Shown: positions 51,084 to 60,020, numbered from the stretch's first letter. The stretch: DNA of 64,000 bases from Paenibacillus dokdonensis (GCF_004916975.1 NZ_STGQ01000002.1:434001-498000); one strand, 5' to 3'. Numbers and translations are program-made. The notes: a model not told the origin generated them from the letters alone.

Positions 51084-53900
51084 CTATATCAACTTTAATG
51101 CTTGGAGCAATCGCTCAACGATCGCGGCCGTTTCCGCTCTTGTGATGTTTTGGCCTGGGTGGGCCTGTTGTTGATCGCCCTGTATGATTCCGTATTGGAT
51201 GTTCAAGGCTGCTCCGTTTCGCGCCCAGGTGCTGAATTCCGCTTGATCACGGAATGATGCAAGCAGTTCATTTTGCTGCTCCATACTCAGGATAGTGCTC
51301 CGCTTCGTCATATCCATCACTTTTGAAATCATGACCATGGCTTCCTCGCGTGTAATCCGCTGATCGGGTTTGAATGAATCATCCCCATAACCCTGGATTA
51401 ACCCGTACGATACGGCAACCTGAACGGCGTTGTAGAACCAGTCCCCGGAATGGACATCACGGAAGTGCATTTCCTGATCGGCAAGCCGCAGTCCAAGCGC
51501 ACGGGTGACAATCGCTGTAAATTCGGCGCGTGTAATGGCCTCATTCGGTACATAGCTGTTCTCGTTCACACCGTTGATAACAAGACGCGACGCCAGGTCT
51601 TCAATGCTTTTCCGTGCCCAATGGGAGGCAATATCGTCAAATGTCTTGCTGTTATGGATGAGCGCATACGTACTGTTCGTCATACTGTTCATGACGGCAA
51701 ACCATTTACCATCGACTTGAATGACTTTCGTCGGGACTTGTTTCATGCTGCCATCGGTCATCATGATCACGCCGGTTGTAATTTGGCTCGGATCCGTTCC
51801 AGCCGGTATCGCGATCATTCGCTCTACATAAGCATTGAACTTCTCAATCATAACTTCTTTGCCGTTATGTTCCGCTATAATTTTAAAATCCACCGCAGGT
51901 GAGACCAGCTGAATGCCGCTGTCTTGGTTAGGCACGAAGCTGACTTGATTGGCAGGCACATGAGTGATTTCAACCCGGAGCCGAATGTCCTGCAGAGCAA
52001 CGCCGGGGCCGAATAAGTTCGGCAGAGACTGAACCGGGATCTGCTGAACAGGAAGTCTGTAAACGGCATTCTCCGTTTGCACTTCAAGTACCGCTCCCTT
52101 GGCCTCCAAACTCATGGCTAACAGCGCGCTCAGCTCGCTGATGACATGATCGGAGTGATTGGTCACCCGATTTATAAGCACATATCCTGCGTCCGCCTGC
52201 TGTAGCAGCGCATTGATTTTCGCCTCATCCATTTTCATGACCGTCGTTTTGACTCCATTTACCGTTTGGGTTGTTACTGTAAACATATTTTTCTGCAGCA
52301 ATCCGTTCGCGAGCAGGGCGATGCCCTCCTCTTGAGAGCCTGATTGTACCTGTGATGATGTCGAATGCGTCGGTTGCGGCCCTGGATCTGGCTTCGGATC
52401 AACCGTCGGCGGTATGACCACTGGCGCCCGCATGTCAAGAAGCCTTACCTTTCCGGTCGATTGAGTGCTTTCCACGGCGTTACCTGCCAAATTATACATG
52501 GATGCTCCATCCGCCGGCACGACTTCAATGGACTCTTGACCGCTTGGAATCCCTACGATGTCAAGCATGACTCGAATAACGGTCTCGCCGCCCGTCAAGT
52601 TCCCTCCATCCGTCCTCTTCAACGAATGAATGGCAGCGCCAGTTGCGCTTCCGCCATTTTTATCGAAATTCAGGCGCAAATTGCCCGGAGTCAATGCGCC
52701 AGCACCGTGATCATCTGCAAATACGCCTTCGCTAAACGTCACGTCGATATAGGCATTACCCTTGCCTAAAACGTAGCCTGTGATCGTTGGGAGTGTTGTA
52801 TCAATGAGTACTCCCGCTGTACTGCCTACGTTGCGAAGCGTCAAGTCCGCATCATTACCGAGCCCGTCCTTGATCGAACCGCCATTTAGCGTCAAGGCTT
52901 CGATGGTAATACCGTCGTTGTCATGATCGCCGGATTGCACCATATAGCGGAACTGCAGCGTGTTATTGGACGATGGCATGCCAATCAAGGGGGCCGTACG
53001 CTTCACTCCACCGATATCCAGCGTGAGCTGCGGCGTTCCGGATACCGTAACATTCTTACTCATGGTTACCGTAAAATCTAAGGAGTTACCGGTTTTATAA
53101 GTACCGGCCACTGGTACGTTTACATTTTGAATCGCCGGAGCGGTTGTACTCACCAATACGTTCGTTGTACTGCCTACGCTATTTAGCAGTAATACTGCAT
53201 GGTTGCCCGCGACAGATTGAATTGACCCGCCATTCAACGCCAGAGCACCCATGGTGATCCCATCCGTATCCTCTTGCCCGGCTTGCACCGTGTATCTGAA
53301 TAACAACGCGTTTGTCCCCGAACCGCTTACATATACAGCCTGAACCGTCGTTGTCCCGATAACCAATGCGATCTGCGGAGTTCCCGTCACGTTTACAGGC
53401 TCGCTCATTTGCACCGTGAAATCCAGGTTTTGCCCTGTACCATATATGCCATTTGCCGGAACCGCTACGCTGACAACAGACGGTGCAGATCGTATCGTAT
53501 TGATAGAATAATTGCCGGAATGGATTGTACCCGACCCTGAATGACCTTCGGAATCTTGCACGCCTTCCATGTTTAGCGCAATGAAATTGCTCGTCGCATA
53601 AGTGTTACCAACCGGCGTGAACGTCGCCGTCCACGTCATCCCATCGGATGGACTGAGGCCGCTCAGTGTTCCGTTCATAACCGTCAGAGCGGCGACCGTA
53701 AAGTTTCTCACTGCTTCCGTGAAAGTGATCGTCACCGTTGAAGTCTGACCGATGGTCAGCGACGGGTTGGAGAATACTATAGTGGCCGTCAGGGGCGTGG
53801 AAGTATCAGCATTTACTACACCGATTGGCTTTATAAACACCAGCCCCGCTATAATGGATAATGATAGGAATAATATACCTATTCGCTTGGCAAAATACAT
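51084..53900 (-). CDS. SLH-domain surface protein with tandem Ig-like repeats
   Basis: A 938-residue exported protein. The signal peptide (about 1-31) is followed by an Ig-like domain (about 35-135), two tandem ~110-residue repeats (about 140-370) that share the patterns GTPQ, LxFRYxVQxGxxDxDGIT and LNGGSI, a further beta domain (about 372-490), a Pro/Asp-rich spacer, a ~230-residue stalk region and three C-terminal SLH domains (about 755-938, with motifs ITRAEFTAIVTRALGL and ITREEAMVMISKVM). SLH domains anchor the protein to pyruvylated wall polymers, so it is a cell-surface component, possibly an adhesin. Copy B of the repeated element lies about 100 bp upstream. Confidence 0.93.
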   Translation of the reverse strand: MYFAKRIGILFLSLSIIAGLVFIKPIGVVNADTSTPLTATIVFSNPSLTIGQTSTVTITFTEAVRNFTVAALTVMNGTLSGLSPSDGMTWTATFTPVGNTYATSNFIALNMEGVQDSEGHSGSGTIHSGNYSINTIRSAPSVVSVAVPANGIYGTGQNLDFTVQMSEPVNVTGTPQIALVIGTTTVQAVYVSGSGTNALLFRYTVQAGQEDTDGITMGALALNGGSIQSVAGNHAVLLLNSVGSTTNVLVSTTAPAIQNVNVPVAGTYKTGNSLDFTVTMSKNVTVSGTPQLTLDIGGVKRTAPLIGMPSSNNTLQFRYMVQSGDHDNDGITIEALTLNGGSIKDGLGNDADLTLRNVGSTAGVLIDTTLPTITGYVLGKGNAYIDVTFSEGVFADDHGAGALTPGNLRLNFDKNGGSATGAAIHSLKRTDGGNLTGGETVIRVMLDIVGIPSGQESIEVVPADGASMYNLAGNAVESTQSTGKVRLLDMRAPVVIPPTVDPKPDPGPQPTHSTSSQVQSGSQEEGIALLANGLLQKNMFTVTTQTVNGVKTTVMKMDEAKINALLQQADAGYVLINRVTNHSDHVISELSALLAMSLEAKGAVLEVQTENAVYRLPVQQIPVQSLPNLFGPGVALQDIRLRVEITHVPANQVSFVPNQDSGIQLVSPAVDFKIIAEHNGKEVMIEKFNAYVERMIAIPAGTDPSQITTGVIMMTDGSMKQVPTKVIQVDGKWFAVMNSMTNSTYALIHNSKTFDDIASHWARKSIEDLASRLVINGVNENSYVPNEAITRAEFTAIVTRALGLRLADQEMHFRDVHSGDWFYNAVQVAVSYGLIQGYGDDSFKPDQRITREEAMVMISKVMDMTKRSTILSMEQQNELLASFRDQAEFSTWARNGAALNIQYGIIQGDQQQAHPGQNITRAETAAIVERLLQALKLI

Positions 53901-54003
53901 ATGAACCTCCTATGAATGTTCTTCTCATATCAATGACATATCGTATCCTGTATCCTGCTGTTATAGCATTATTTTCATTGTACATTTACTATTTTCATAT
54001 AAA

Positions 54004-54038
54004 TAGTGACTGCTGTCATGAATTTGTCATATGACAAA
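54004..54038 (-). promoter_or_regulatory. 36-bp repeated regulatory element, copy B
   Basis: The plus strand reads TAGTGACTGCTGTCATGA and then the perfect palindrome AATTTGTCATATGACAAATT (54021-54040). It is one base shorter than copies A and C. It lies about 103 bp before the SLH protein start in the same orientation relative to the gene as the other copies. Confidence 0.7.
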
Positions 54039-54070
54039 TTTGTACATCATGCGTCATACAAACCTGCATC

Positions 54071-54123
54071 AAAAAACAGGAATGGAAACCCGACTAAAAA
54101 TCCGGGTTTCCATTCCTGTTTTT
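54071..54123. terminator. Strong palindromic terminator of mqo
   Basis: AAACAGGAATGGAAACCCG and its complement form a stem of about 20 bp around ACTAAAAAT, with A- and T-runs on both sides. Confidence 0.9.
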
Positions 54124-54168
54124 AAATATATTCGTATAAAGCGGGAATTCATTTTATTGTAGATCTGT

Positions 54169-55671
54169 CTACTTAGAGGGCTGCAGTGTACTGTTGAGAC
54201 CAAGTGTCCGTGTTGTTGAAGTATGAATTTCTTGGATAAGCTCCGGGTTCTTCAACAGTTTTACGCCATAAGAAGGAATCATTTCCTTTAATTTCGGTTC
54301 CCATGCTTTTAGATGCTGCGGGAAGCATTTTTCGATGATCTCTATCATGACAGAAACCGCAGTTGAAGCACCCGGCGAAGCACCGAGCAATGCGGCGATC
54401 GATCCATCAGCGGCACTCACCACTTCCGTACCGAATTGAAGCGTTCCTTTACCTCCATTTGCCGTATCCTTGATCACTTGCACACGTTGACCGGCAACGA
54501 GCATATCCCAATCCTCGCTTTTAGCGTTCGGGATAAACTCCCGCAGCTCTTCCATGCGCTTTTCTTTCGATAGCATCACTTGCTGGATCAGATATTTGGT
54601 CAATGACAGGTTTTTTGCACCTGCCGCAAGCATCGTCAAAATATTATTCGGTTTCACGGAGCCTATCAAATCAAACATTGAGCCCGTTTTTAAGAACTTT
54701 GGTGAGAAGCCTGCAAACGGTCCAAAAAGAAGCGATTTTTTATTATCGATAAATCGGGTGTCCAGATGCGGAACCGACATTGGAGGCGCACCAACCTTAG
54801 CCTTGCCGTATACTTTGGCGTGATGCTGCGCGACCACTTCCGGATTATTGCAGACCATGAACAGCCCGCTAATCGGGAAGCCTCCGATATGTTTTCCTTC
54901 CGGAATACCCGTTTTTTGAAGCAGCGGAAGACTTCCTCCCCCGCCGCCGATAAAGACGAATTTAGCCGTATGGCGTTCAACCTTGCCACTATCGACGTTC
55001 CGTATTTTCAATTCCCACGCGCCATCGGCAGTGCGTTTTATATCATCCACACTATGTTTGTAATGGACATCGACGTTTTTACTTACTAAGTGATTGAACA
55101 GCATGCGCGTTAAAGCACCAAAGTTCACGTCCGTTCCAGAGTCCATTTTAGTTGCCGCTATAGGTTCATTCGAAGTACGGTCCTTCATAATCAGCGGAAT
55201 CCATTCCTTCAGTTTGTTCGGGTCATCGGAAAATTCCATCCCTTGAAACAGAGGATTGTTCGACATCGTTTCAAAACGCTTTTTCAAAAACGCGACATCG
55301 CTTTCCCCTTGCACCAAACTCATATGAGATAATGGCGTGATAAAGTCTTGCGGATTACGAATCAGATTGTTGTTCACAAGATAGGACCAAAATTGCATTG
55401 AATCTTGAAACTGTTCATTTACGCTGATCGCTTTGCTAATATCGATGGATCCGTCGGGTTTTTCAGTTGTGTAGTTAAGCTCGCATAGCGCAGCATGCCC
55501 CGTTCCTGCATTATTCCATTCGTTGGAGCTCTCGATGCCTGGGCTTGCCAGCTTCTCAAACACATTAATCTTCCAGTCAGGTACTAATTCTTTCAGCATT
55601 GTTCCCAAAGTCGCACTCATGATTCCGGCACCAATTAAAATAACGTCTGTTTCGGTTTGTCTGTTACTCAT
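54169..55671 (-). CDS. mqo: Malate:quinone oxidoreductase
   Basis: A 500-residue FAD enzyme with N-terminal dinucleotide fold VILIGAGIMSATLGTMLKEL and Mqo signatures GIESSNEWNNAGTGHAALCE and FVFIGGGGGSLPLLQKTGIP. It oxidises malate to oxaloacetate and passes electrons to the quinone pool at the membrane, bypassing NAD-dependent malate dehydrogenase in the TCA cycle. AAGGACGG lies ahead of the ATG. Monocistronic, ending in a strong palindromic terminator. Confidence 0.97.
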   Translation of the reverse strand: MSNRQTETDVILIGAGIMSATLGTMLKELVPDWKINVFEKLASPGIESSNEWNNAGTGHAALCELNYTTEKPDGSIDISKAISVNEQFQDSMQFWSYLVNNNLIRNPQDFITPLSHMSLVQGESDVAFLKKRFETMSNNPLFQGMEFSDDPNKLKEWIPLIMKDRTSNEPIAATKMDSGTDVNFGALTRMLFNHLVSKNVDVHYKHSVDDIKRTADGAWELKIRNVDSGKVERHTAKFVFIGGGGGSLPLLQKTGIPEGKHIGGFPISGLFMVCNNPEVVAQHHAKVYGKAKVGAPPMSVPHLDTRFIDNKKSLLFGPFAGFSPKFLKTGSMFDLIGSVKPNNILTMLAAGAKNLSLTKYLIQQVMLSKEKRMEELREFIPNAKSEDWDMLVAGQRVQVIKDTANGGKGTLQFGTEVVSAADGSIAALLGASPGASTAVSVMIEIIEKCFPQHLKAWEPKLKEMIPSYGVKLLKNPELIQEIHTSTTRTLGLNSTLQPSK

Positions 55672-56036
55672 GTTTACCGTCCTTACACGCTAATATTTGA
55701 AGAAAAGATGTAGGCGCTCCCATACAAGTCAAAGTACGACCTGGTCACACACCTTTTCTAGATGAATTATAACCTTATCCTAGTATATCACTATTTTATT
55801 GAGTATTAAATGATTGTTAAATACCATTTCAAAGCTGGTAACATGGCAATGAAGATATGCTATTGGGGTTAAGCGGAATTTTCATAAACGGCAAGTCTAT
55901 AGGTATGGTTATAAATTAAAGAATTCACCTTTTAGCGGTAGCTCAAAAAAAAAAGGAACCCATGCGTACTAATAACGCTGGGTTCCTTCATACTGCGGTG
56001 GAATTGCCGCAGCTCTTTATGAAATGTTTTGCCGAC
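55672..56036. other. Region between mqo and siderophore-binding gene
   Basis: This 365-bp AT-rich gap holds the terminator of the siderophore-binding protein gene (55944-55987) and presumably the mqo promoter; TATAAT occurs on the minus strand near 55770 without a convincing -35. No gene is visible. Confidence 0.45.
55944..55987 (-). terminator. Terminator of the siderophore-binding protein gene
   Basis: On the minus strand AGGAACCCA and TGGGTTCCT pair, with an inner GCG/CGC, followed by about ten T. Confidence 0.88.
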
Positions 56037-57008
56037 TTATCCGAGAAAACCTTTCTTGAAAACGCCGAGCAAGTACTCGAGCGTCGTCGGATCGCTGTAA
56101 CTGGACGATTCCGAGTCAATCTCGATGACATGTTTGTTTTTGACGGCCGGGATATTGTTCCACGTCGCTGTTTTCATGAACGAATTATCCCCCTGGGAGC
56201 TTCTGCTTAGCACAAGGAAATCACCGACATAATCGCCTACCACCTCTGGTGATAGCGTATAATAGCCAGGACCCAATGCATCGGCTTTGACCTTCTCCGG
56301 CATGTTCAGCCCCATCGCTTGATACAGCACTTCGGTTCCACGCGCCCAGTTATTGCCGAGTACATAGAAGCTCTTGGCGTCCCCCTCGAGAACCGACACG
56401 GTCACGTTGTCTCCGAATTTTGCTTTGATCTCCTTACCTACCTCAGCAGTCCGCAGCTTAAAGTCATCGATCCAGGCCTGGGTCTCCTTCTCCTTGTTCA
56501 ACAGCTTTCCGATTTCGAGCTGCTGATTCAGGTAGTCCAGCTTTCCCCATGTATACGCGACGGTTGGCGCGATCTCTTTGAGTTTGTCTATATTTTTGCT
56601 GTCGCTGCCTGTAATGATGAGATCGGGATCCAGCTCGATAATCTTCTCGAGATCCTCTGGCGATACGACTTTAACACCCGACAGCTTGTCCTTGAACAGC
56701 GGGTTCTTGTTCGTCCATTCGTCAACACCCACCAGCGTTCCGTCAAGCGAAAGCACATTGGGCGCATTCGTCAGTGCGACGATTCGCTTGGGATTAGCCG
56801 GAACCTCGACAGGGCCGGACTCGGACTGATATGTCTTTGTTCCGGTACTCGCTTCGGACGCAGTATCGGAGTTCGTTGCAGAGTTGGTCGCTTGGCCCTC
56901 ACTAGAGGTGGAGGCGGCCTTATTGTCGTTTACAGCTTGGTTTCCGCACGCGCTGATTACGATCATCAGCAGCAGTAATGGGAGGAGCAGCTTTTTGTTC
57001 ATATTCAA
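56037..57008 (-). CDS. Iron-siderophore ABC transporter binding lipoprotein
   Basis: A 323-residue lipoprotein with signal peptide and lipobox VISAC, a Ser/Thr/Ala-rich linker and a helical-backbone periplasmic-binding fold of the FecB/FhuD type (RIVALTNAPNVLSLDGTLVG, DLEKIIELDPDLIITGSDSK). It binds ferric siderophores outside the membrane. A TTG start at 57008 has AGGGG 8 nt upstream. A perfect 7-1-7 Fur box lies 19 bp before the start. No permease gene is adjacent, so it must use a transporter encoded elsewhere. Confidence 0.92.
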   Translation of the reverse strand: MNMNKKLLLPLLLLMIVISACGNQAVNDNKAASTSSEGQATNSATNSDTASEASTGTKTYQSESGPVEVPANPKRIVALTNAPNVLSLDGTLVGVDEWTNKNPLFKDKLSGVKVVSPEDLEKIIELDPDLIITGSDSKNIDKLKEIAPTVAYTWGKLDYLNQQLEIGKLLNKEKETQAWIDDFKLRTAEVGKEIKAKFGDNVTVSVLEGDAKSFYVLGNNWARGTEVLYQAMGLNMPEKVKADALGPGYYTLSPEVVGDYVGDFLVLSRSSQGDNSFMKTATWNNIPAVKNKHVIEIDSESSSYSDPTTLEYLLGVFKKGFLG

Positions 57009-57026
57009 TGTTTAATCCCCTTATAA

Positions 57027-57041
57027 TGATAATGATTATCA
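57027..57041 (-). promoter_or_regulatory. Fur box
   Basis: TGATAAT-G-ATTATCA, a perfect 7-1-7 inverted repeat matching the Bacillus Fur consensus, directly upstream of the siderophore-binding gene. It predicts repression by iron. Confidence 0.88.
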
Positions 57042-57373
57042 ATCTCATATAAGGATTACTTTATCTTTTCTCTTTCCGGTTGTCAATAGGAAAGGTCCTT
57101 TCAGTAAAAAGCTCACCTGTAATCTGAAAGAAAGTGCCTCATGTCAGATATTGAGGATATTTAAGAAGAAAACAGCCTGCAGGTTACCTGTATACGCTCA
57201 TTAACTAAGAAAAAAAGAGGAAAGGACGGGATTTGAACCGATAAAGAGAGAGGGGAGAACTGCCTATGGCTAGTAACGATCTGGAATTTATTGACGAGAG
57301 GTTTATTTTCAGAATCCAATCCTTAAAAGTACTGATCATTGAAAAGGAAGAAAAGAGGCACGCATCTCCTTTT
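57042..57373. other. Intergenic region with tRNA-end-like sequence
   Basis: No convincing gene. At 57217-57242 the minus strand reads CGGTTCAAATCCCGTCCTTT, resembling the T-arm and 3' end of a tRNA, but the rest of a tRNA is absent. A plus-strand frame from 57266 with a fair ribosome-binding site runs antisense into the cyclase gene; I do not accept it as a gene without support. Confidence 0.4.
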
Positions 57374-58345
57374 TCAGCACAAATCCATGACATGCGTAAC
57401 CTGATTTCTTCCGTTTCTCTTAGAAGCATACATCGCCTGATCGGCTTTCTGCAGGAGGGTCATATCCGTATCATCCGGGGTAACCGTGGCTATTCCGATA
57501 CTTGCGGTAATATTGCCCGCTCTCCATTCCGAATCGGCAATTGCGAGCCGCAAACGTTCCGCAGCTTTCTTGGACTGGAGTCCATCTGCATGGGGTAAAA
57601 TCAGCACGAACTCTTCCCCGCCAAGCCGCGCTACAACATCCCCGTTGCGGGCATGGGAGGACAGGATTTTCCCCAGAGATTCGAGTACGTCATCCCCCGT
57701 AAGATGGCCCCAATTGTCATTCACCTGTTTAAAATAATCAATATCAATGACAATAAGAGAGAACGGTTGCTGCGTTTGATTGTAAAGATTCATCTGCTCA
57801 TCCAGCTTCTCATGAAAATAACGCCGATTCCGAAGTCCTGTCAGTTTATCCGTAATCGAAAGTTCTACCAACGTGGCATTGATCTCCATAAGCTCTGCTT
57901 GTTTCAGTTCAATTTCCTTATGGATTTGTTCCAGCTTCACCAGGGCTTGATCCATCTGCCAGTAATCCATATGCTTCTTCGCAGAGAAAAGATCAACCGT
58001 ATCATCCATGCTTTTTTTCCTATGTATAAGCACGCAATCGATCATTTCCATCCCGTCACTCTTAAACCTTCGCCCATTCAAAATAAACGGGATCGGCTGC
58101 TCATTACTGTCCATTAAACTGATAAGCAGCTCCTCTACTTGACCCGTCAAATGGATTTGTGGATAAAAGTCAGATTGGAAAACAAGCTTGTTTTCCGCGG
58201 ACATGAGCGACTCAAACTGTGTTTGAACCATATCCACATGTGTATAACCCATTAAATCCAGAAAGGTCCGATTCACTTCCCTAATCATGCCATCATTCGT
58301 TATGGATACATATCCACAGGGAGCGTATTTTAGCCGATCGTCCAT
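57374..58345 (-). CDS. PAS-GGDEF diguanylate cyclase, paralogue of 30008-30985
   Basis: About 323 residues with PAS (MDDRLKYAPCGYVSI onwards), coiled coil (ALVKLEQIHKEIELKQAEL) and GGDEF domain. RLGGEEF is intact, with the RxxD inhibitory site (RNGD). It is collinear with, and highly similar to, the cyclase paired with the RsbQ-like hydrolase. The ATG at 58345 matches the paralogue's start; the frame runs to 58375. In front of it only a decayed fragment of an rsbQ gene remains, so its sensory partner is lost or supplied in trans. Copy C of the repeated element lies about 217 bp upstream. Confidence 0.9.
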   Translation of the reverse strand: MDDRLKYAPCGYVSITNDGMIREVNRTFLDLMGYTHVDMVQTQFESLMSAENKLVFQSDFYPQIHLTGQVEELLISLMDSNEQPIPFILNGRRFKSDGMEMIDCVLIHRKKSMDDTVDLFSAKKHMDYWQMDQALVKLEQIHKEIELKQAELMEINATLVELSITDKLTGLRNRRYFHEKLDEQMNLYNQTQQPFSLIVIDIDYFKQVNDNWGHLTGDDVLESLGKILSSHARNGDVVARLGGEEFVLILPHADGLQSKKAAERLRLAIADSEWRAGNITASIGIATVTPDDTDMTLLQKADQAMYASKRNGRNQVTHVMDLC

Positions 58346-58385
58346 TTCCGAATACCCTTTTAATGCATATATCATCCGTTACATT

Positions 58386-58450
58386 CACTCCAAGATATTC
58401 ATTTACGCTACGAATGCTTGCGTTGCAAGATGACTTATACAGGCAGCGGC
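58386..58450 (-). pseudogene. Remnant of an rsbQ-type hydrolase gene (C-terminal codons)
   Basis: The minus strand reads IRSVNEYLGV, matching the C-terminus IRDINEYLGV of the intact RsbQ-like protein at 31013. An 18-nt block (CACTCCAAGATATTCATT) is identical between the two loci. Further upstream the match fades within about 30 bp and shifts frame, and no catalytic region remains. Confidence 0.7.
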
Positions 58451-58562
58451 CTTTACAGTTCCGATTATATCGGATTTTGCTATGTTCACAGTCTCAACTC
58501 TGTCTCAATGTTTGTCGATAGACATTCTAATACAAATTCTAATGAATTCCGATCCGGTTTAG

Positions 58563-58598
58563 TAGTGAGCATTGTCATGAATTCTGTCATATGACAAA
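58563..58598 (-). promoter_or_regulatory. 36-bp repeated regulatory element, copy C
   Basis: The plus strand reads TAGTGAGCATTGTCATGA and then TGTCATATGACAAA. It is 32/36 identical to copy A. It lies upstream of the second PAS-GGDEF gene, beyond the rsbQ remnant. Confidence 0.7.
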
Positions 58599-58689
58599 CT
58601 TGATAAAATTGTAAAATTTATGACTTATCCATAGCGGCAGCTTATCCGTTATTTATAATAGGATTCTCCTTAACGAGTTTGCCGGCGAA

Positions 58690-58719
58690 AATAAATCCGC
58701 CAGATCACTCTGGCGGATT
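58690..58719 (-). terminator. Terminator of the Bcr-type MFS gene
   Basis: A perfect 11-bp stem (AATCCGCCAGA / TCTGGCGGATT) is followed on the minus strand by TATTTTC, about 100 bp after the stop codon. Confidence 0.75.
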
Positions 58720-58818
58720 ATACAGTGTATAGACAAATCAATGACAACAGCCCCGCGTCATTTCTCCTTTTAGGCATAATAAAAAAGCACTTTCAAACAA
58801 ATGACTTCTTCAAATAAG

Positions 58819-60000
58819 TTATTCCTTCACAATAAACTTTTTACCCAGCAACCACATTCCGCCACTTATGACTAAGAAATATATAGGCATCGTCACCAAG
58901 GAGCCATTATGAAGAGTGCTCATTCCCCATGTCGTTAAGCTAACTAGCAAATAATATCCTAAGCTGAAAATCGCACCTGCTGTTCCCACAACATCGTGAA
59001 AACTGACAAGAGCAAGACTCAGACAATGAGGTAACGCAATACCTGCCCCCATTAACATGATAAACATGGTTATTAAAATACAAACGATGACGATTAGATC
59101 TGGCAAATTAACAAGGCTGCTTGCGAATGTTAATAATAATGCTCCCATTGCCATCACTAGACAACCGGTATGAATTATCTTTTCTGGTACATAGACGGTC
59201 AATAATCTTTTTGAAATCATTGCACCAACAATCGATGCCACGGCCACAATAATGCCTAGAAAACCATAGACTCCCGGCGATATATGGAAGTGATCAATGA
59301 ACATAAAGGGAGCTTCAGCATAATAGCTGAATAAGATCCCGTTTATGCCGCCGATTAGTAACCCAAACACCAGTACACGTGGTGATAAAAGCATTCTTTT
59401 AATAATAGGTAGAATAGTAACCCTTTTCCTTGAGGAAACATCCGTTGTTTCTGGCAGTTTTAAAAAGGCATACATAAACAACAAAATGCTCATGATCACA
59501 AGTGTAAAGAAAACAGCTCTAAAGCCTAGCGCTTGGTCAACCCATCCGCCAATAAGTGGACCAACTGCGGGAGTAAAGGAAATTACAGCGGATATTTGGG
59601 CAAACATAGCATGCCGTTTATTTCCTGATACACTTTCACGAAGAATCGTTTGTGTAATGATTGATCCTGTTGCTGCTCCAAATGCTTGTATGAAACGGCT
59701 GATAAGTAGTAAACTAATCGATTCAGAGTTAACACACATCACGCTTCCGATACCGTATACAATAAGCCCGCCTAGCATGGCAGGCCTTCGTCCTATACAA
59801 TCAGAAAACCAACCCCAGCAGAAAACGCCTAATGCAAATCCGATAAAATATATGCTTAACGTTAACTGTACGGAACGGTTTGAGACACCAAGCGCTGCAG
59901 AAATATCCGGTAATGATGGGGTGTAGATTGTCTCGCTAATTTGAGGAAAAGCCACCAAACAAATCATTAATAGTAAAGATGGCGCTGCATATTTCTTCAT
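58819..60000 (-). CDS. MFS drug-resistance transporter, Bcr/CflA family
   Basis: A 393-residue protein with 12 predicted helices and Bcr/CflA motifs: ETIYTPSLPDISAALGVS, FCWGWFSDCIGRRPAMLGGL, RFIQAFGAATGSIITQTILR and PAVGPLIGGWVDQALGFRAV. It is probably a proton-driven exporter of drugs or metabolites. AGGAGG lies ahead of the ATG. It follows a LysR gene on the same strand, and its leader has the inverted repeat GCTTATAT/ATATAAGC that also occurs at the LysR start. Confidence 0.92.
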   Translation of the reverse strand: MKKYAAPSLLLMICLVAFPQISETIYTPSLPDISAALGVSNRSVQLTLSIYFIGFALGVFCWGWFSDCIGRRPAMLGGLIVYGIGSVMCVNSESISLLLISRFIQAFGAATGSIITQTILRESVSGNKRHAMFAQISAVISFTPAVGPLIGGWVDQALGFRAVFFTLVIMSILLFMYAFLKLPETTDVSSRKRVTILPIIKRMLLSPRVLVFGLLIGGINGILFSYYAEAPFMFIDHFHISPGVYGFLGIIVAVASIVGAMISKRLLTVYVPEKIIHTGCLVMAMGALLLTFASSLVNLPDLIVIVCILITMFIMLMGAGIALPHCLSLALVSFHDVVGTAGAIFSLGYYLLVSLTTWGMSTLHNGSLVTMPIYFLVISGGMWLLGKKFIVKE

Positions 60001-60020
60001 TAATTTTCGCCCTCCTATGA

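Noticed and set aside
57217..57242. Complete tRNA gene
   Set aside because: Only a T-arm-like and acceptor-like 3' part is visible; no D-arm, anticodon arm or matching 5' acceptor lies within about 80 bp, and one T-stem pair is broken.
57266..57598. Plus-strand 110-codon frame with a fair ribosome-binding site (GAGGGG) antisense to the second cyclase gene
   Set aside because: Most of it is the mirror of the well-supported GGDEF gene and the unique first ~36 residues show no family pattern.
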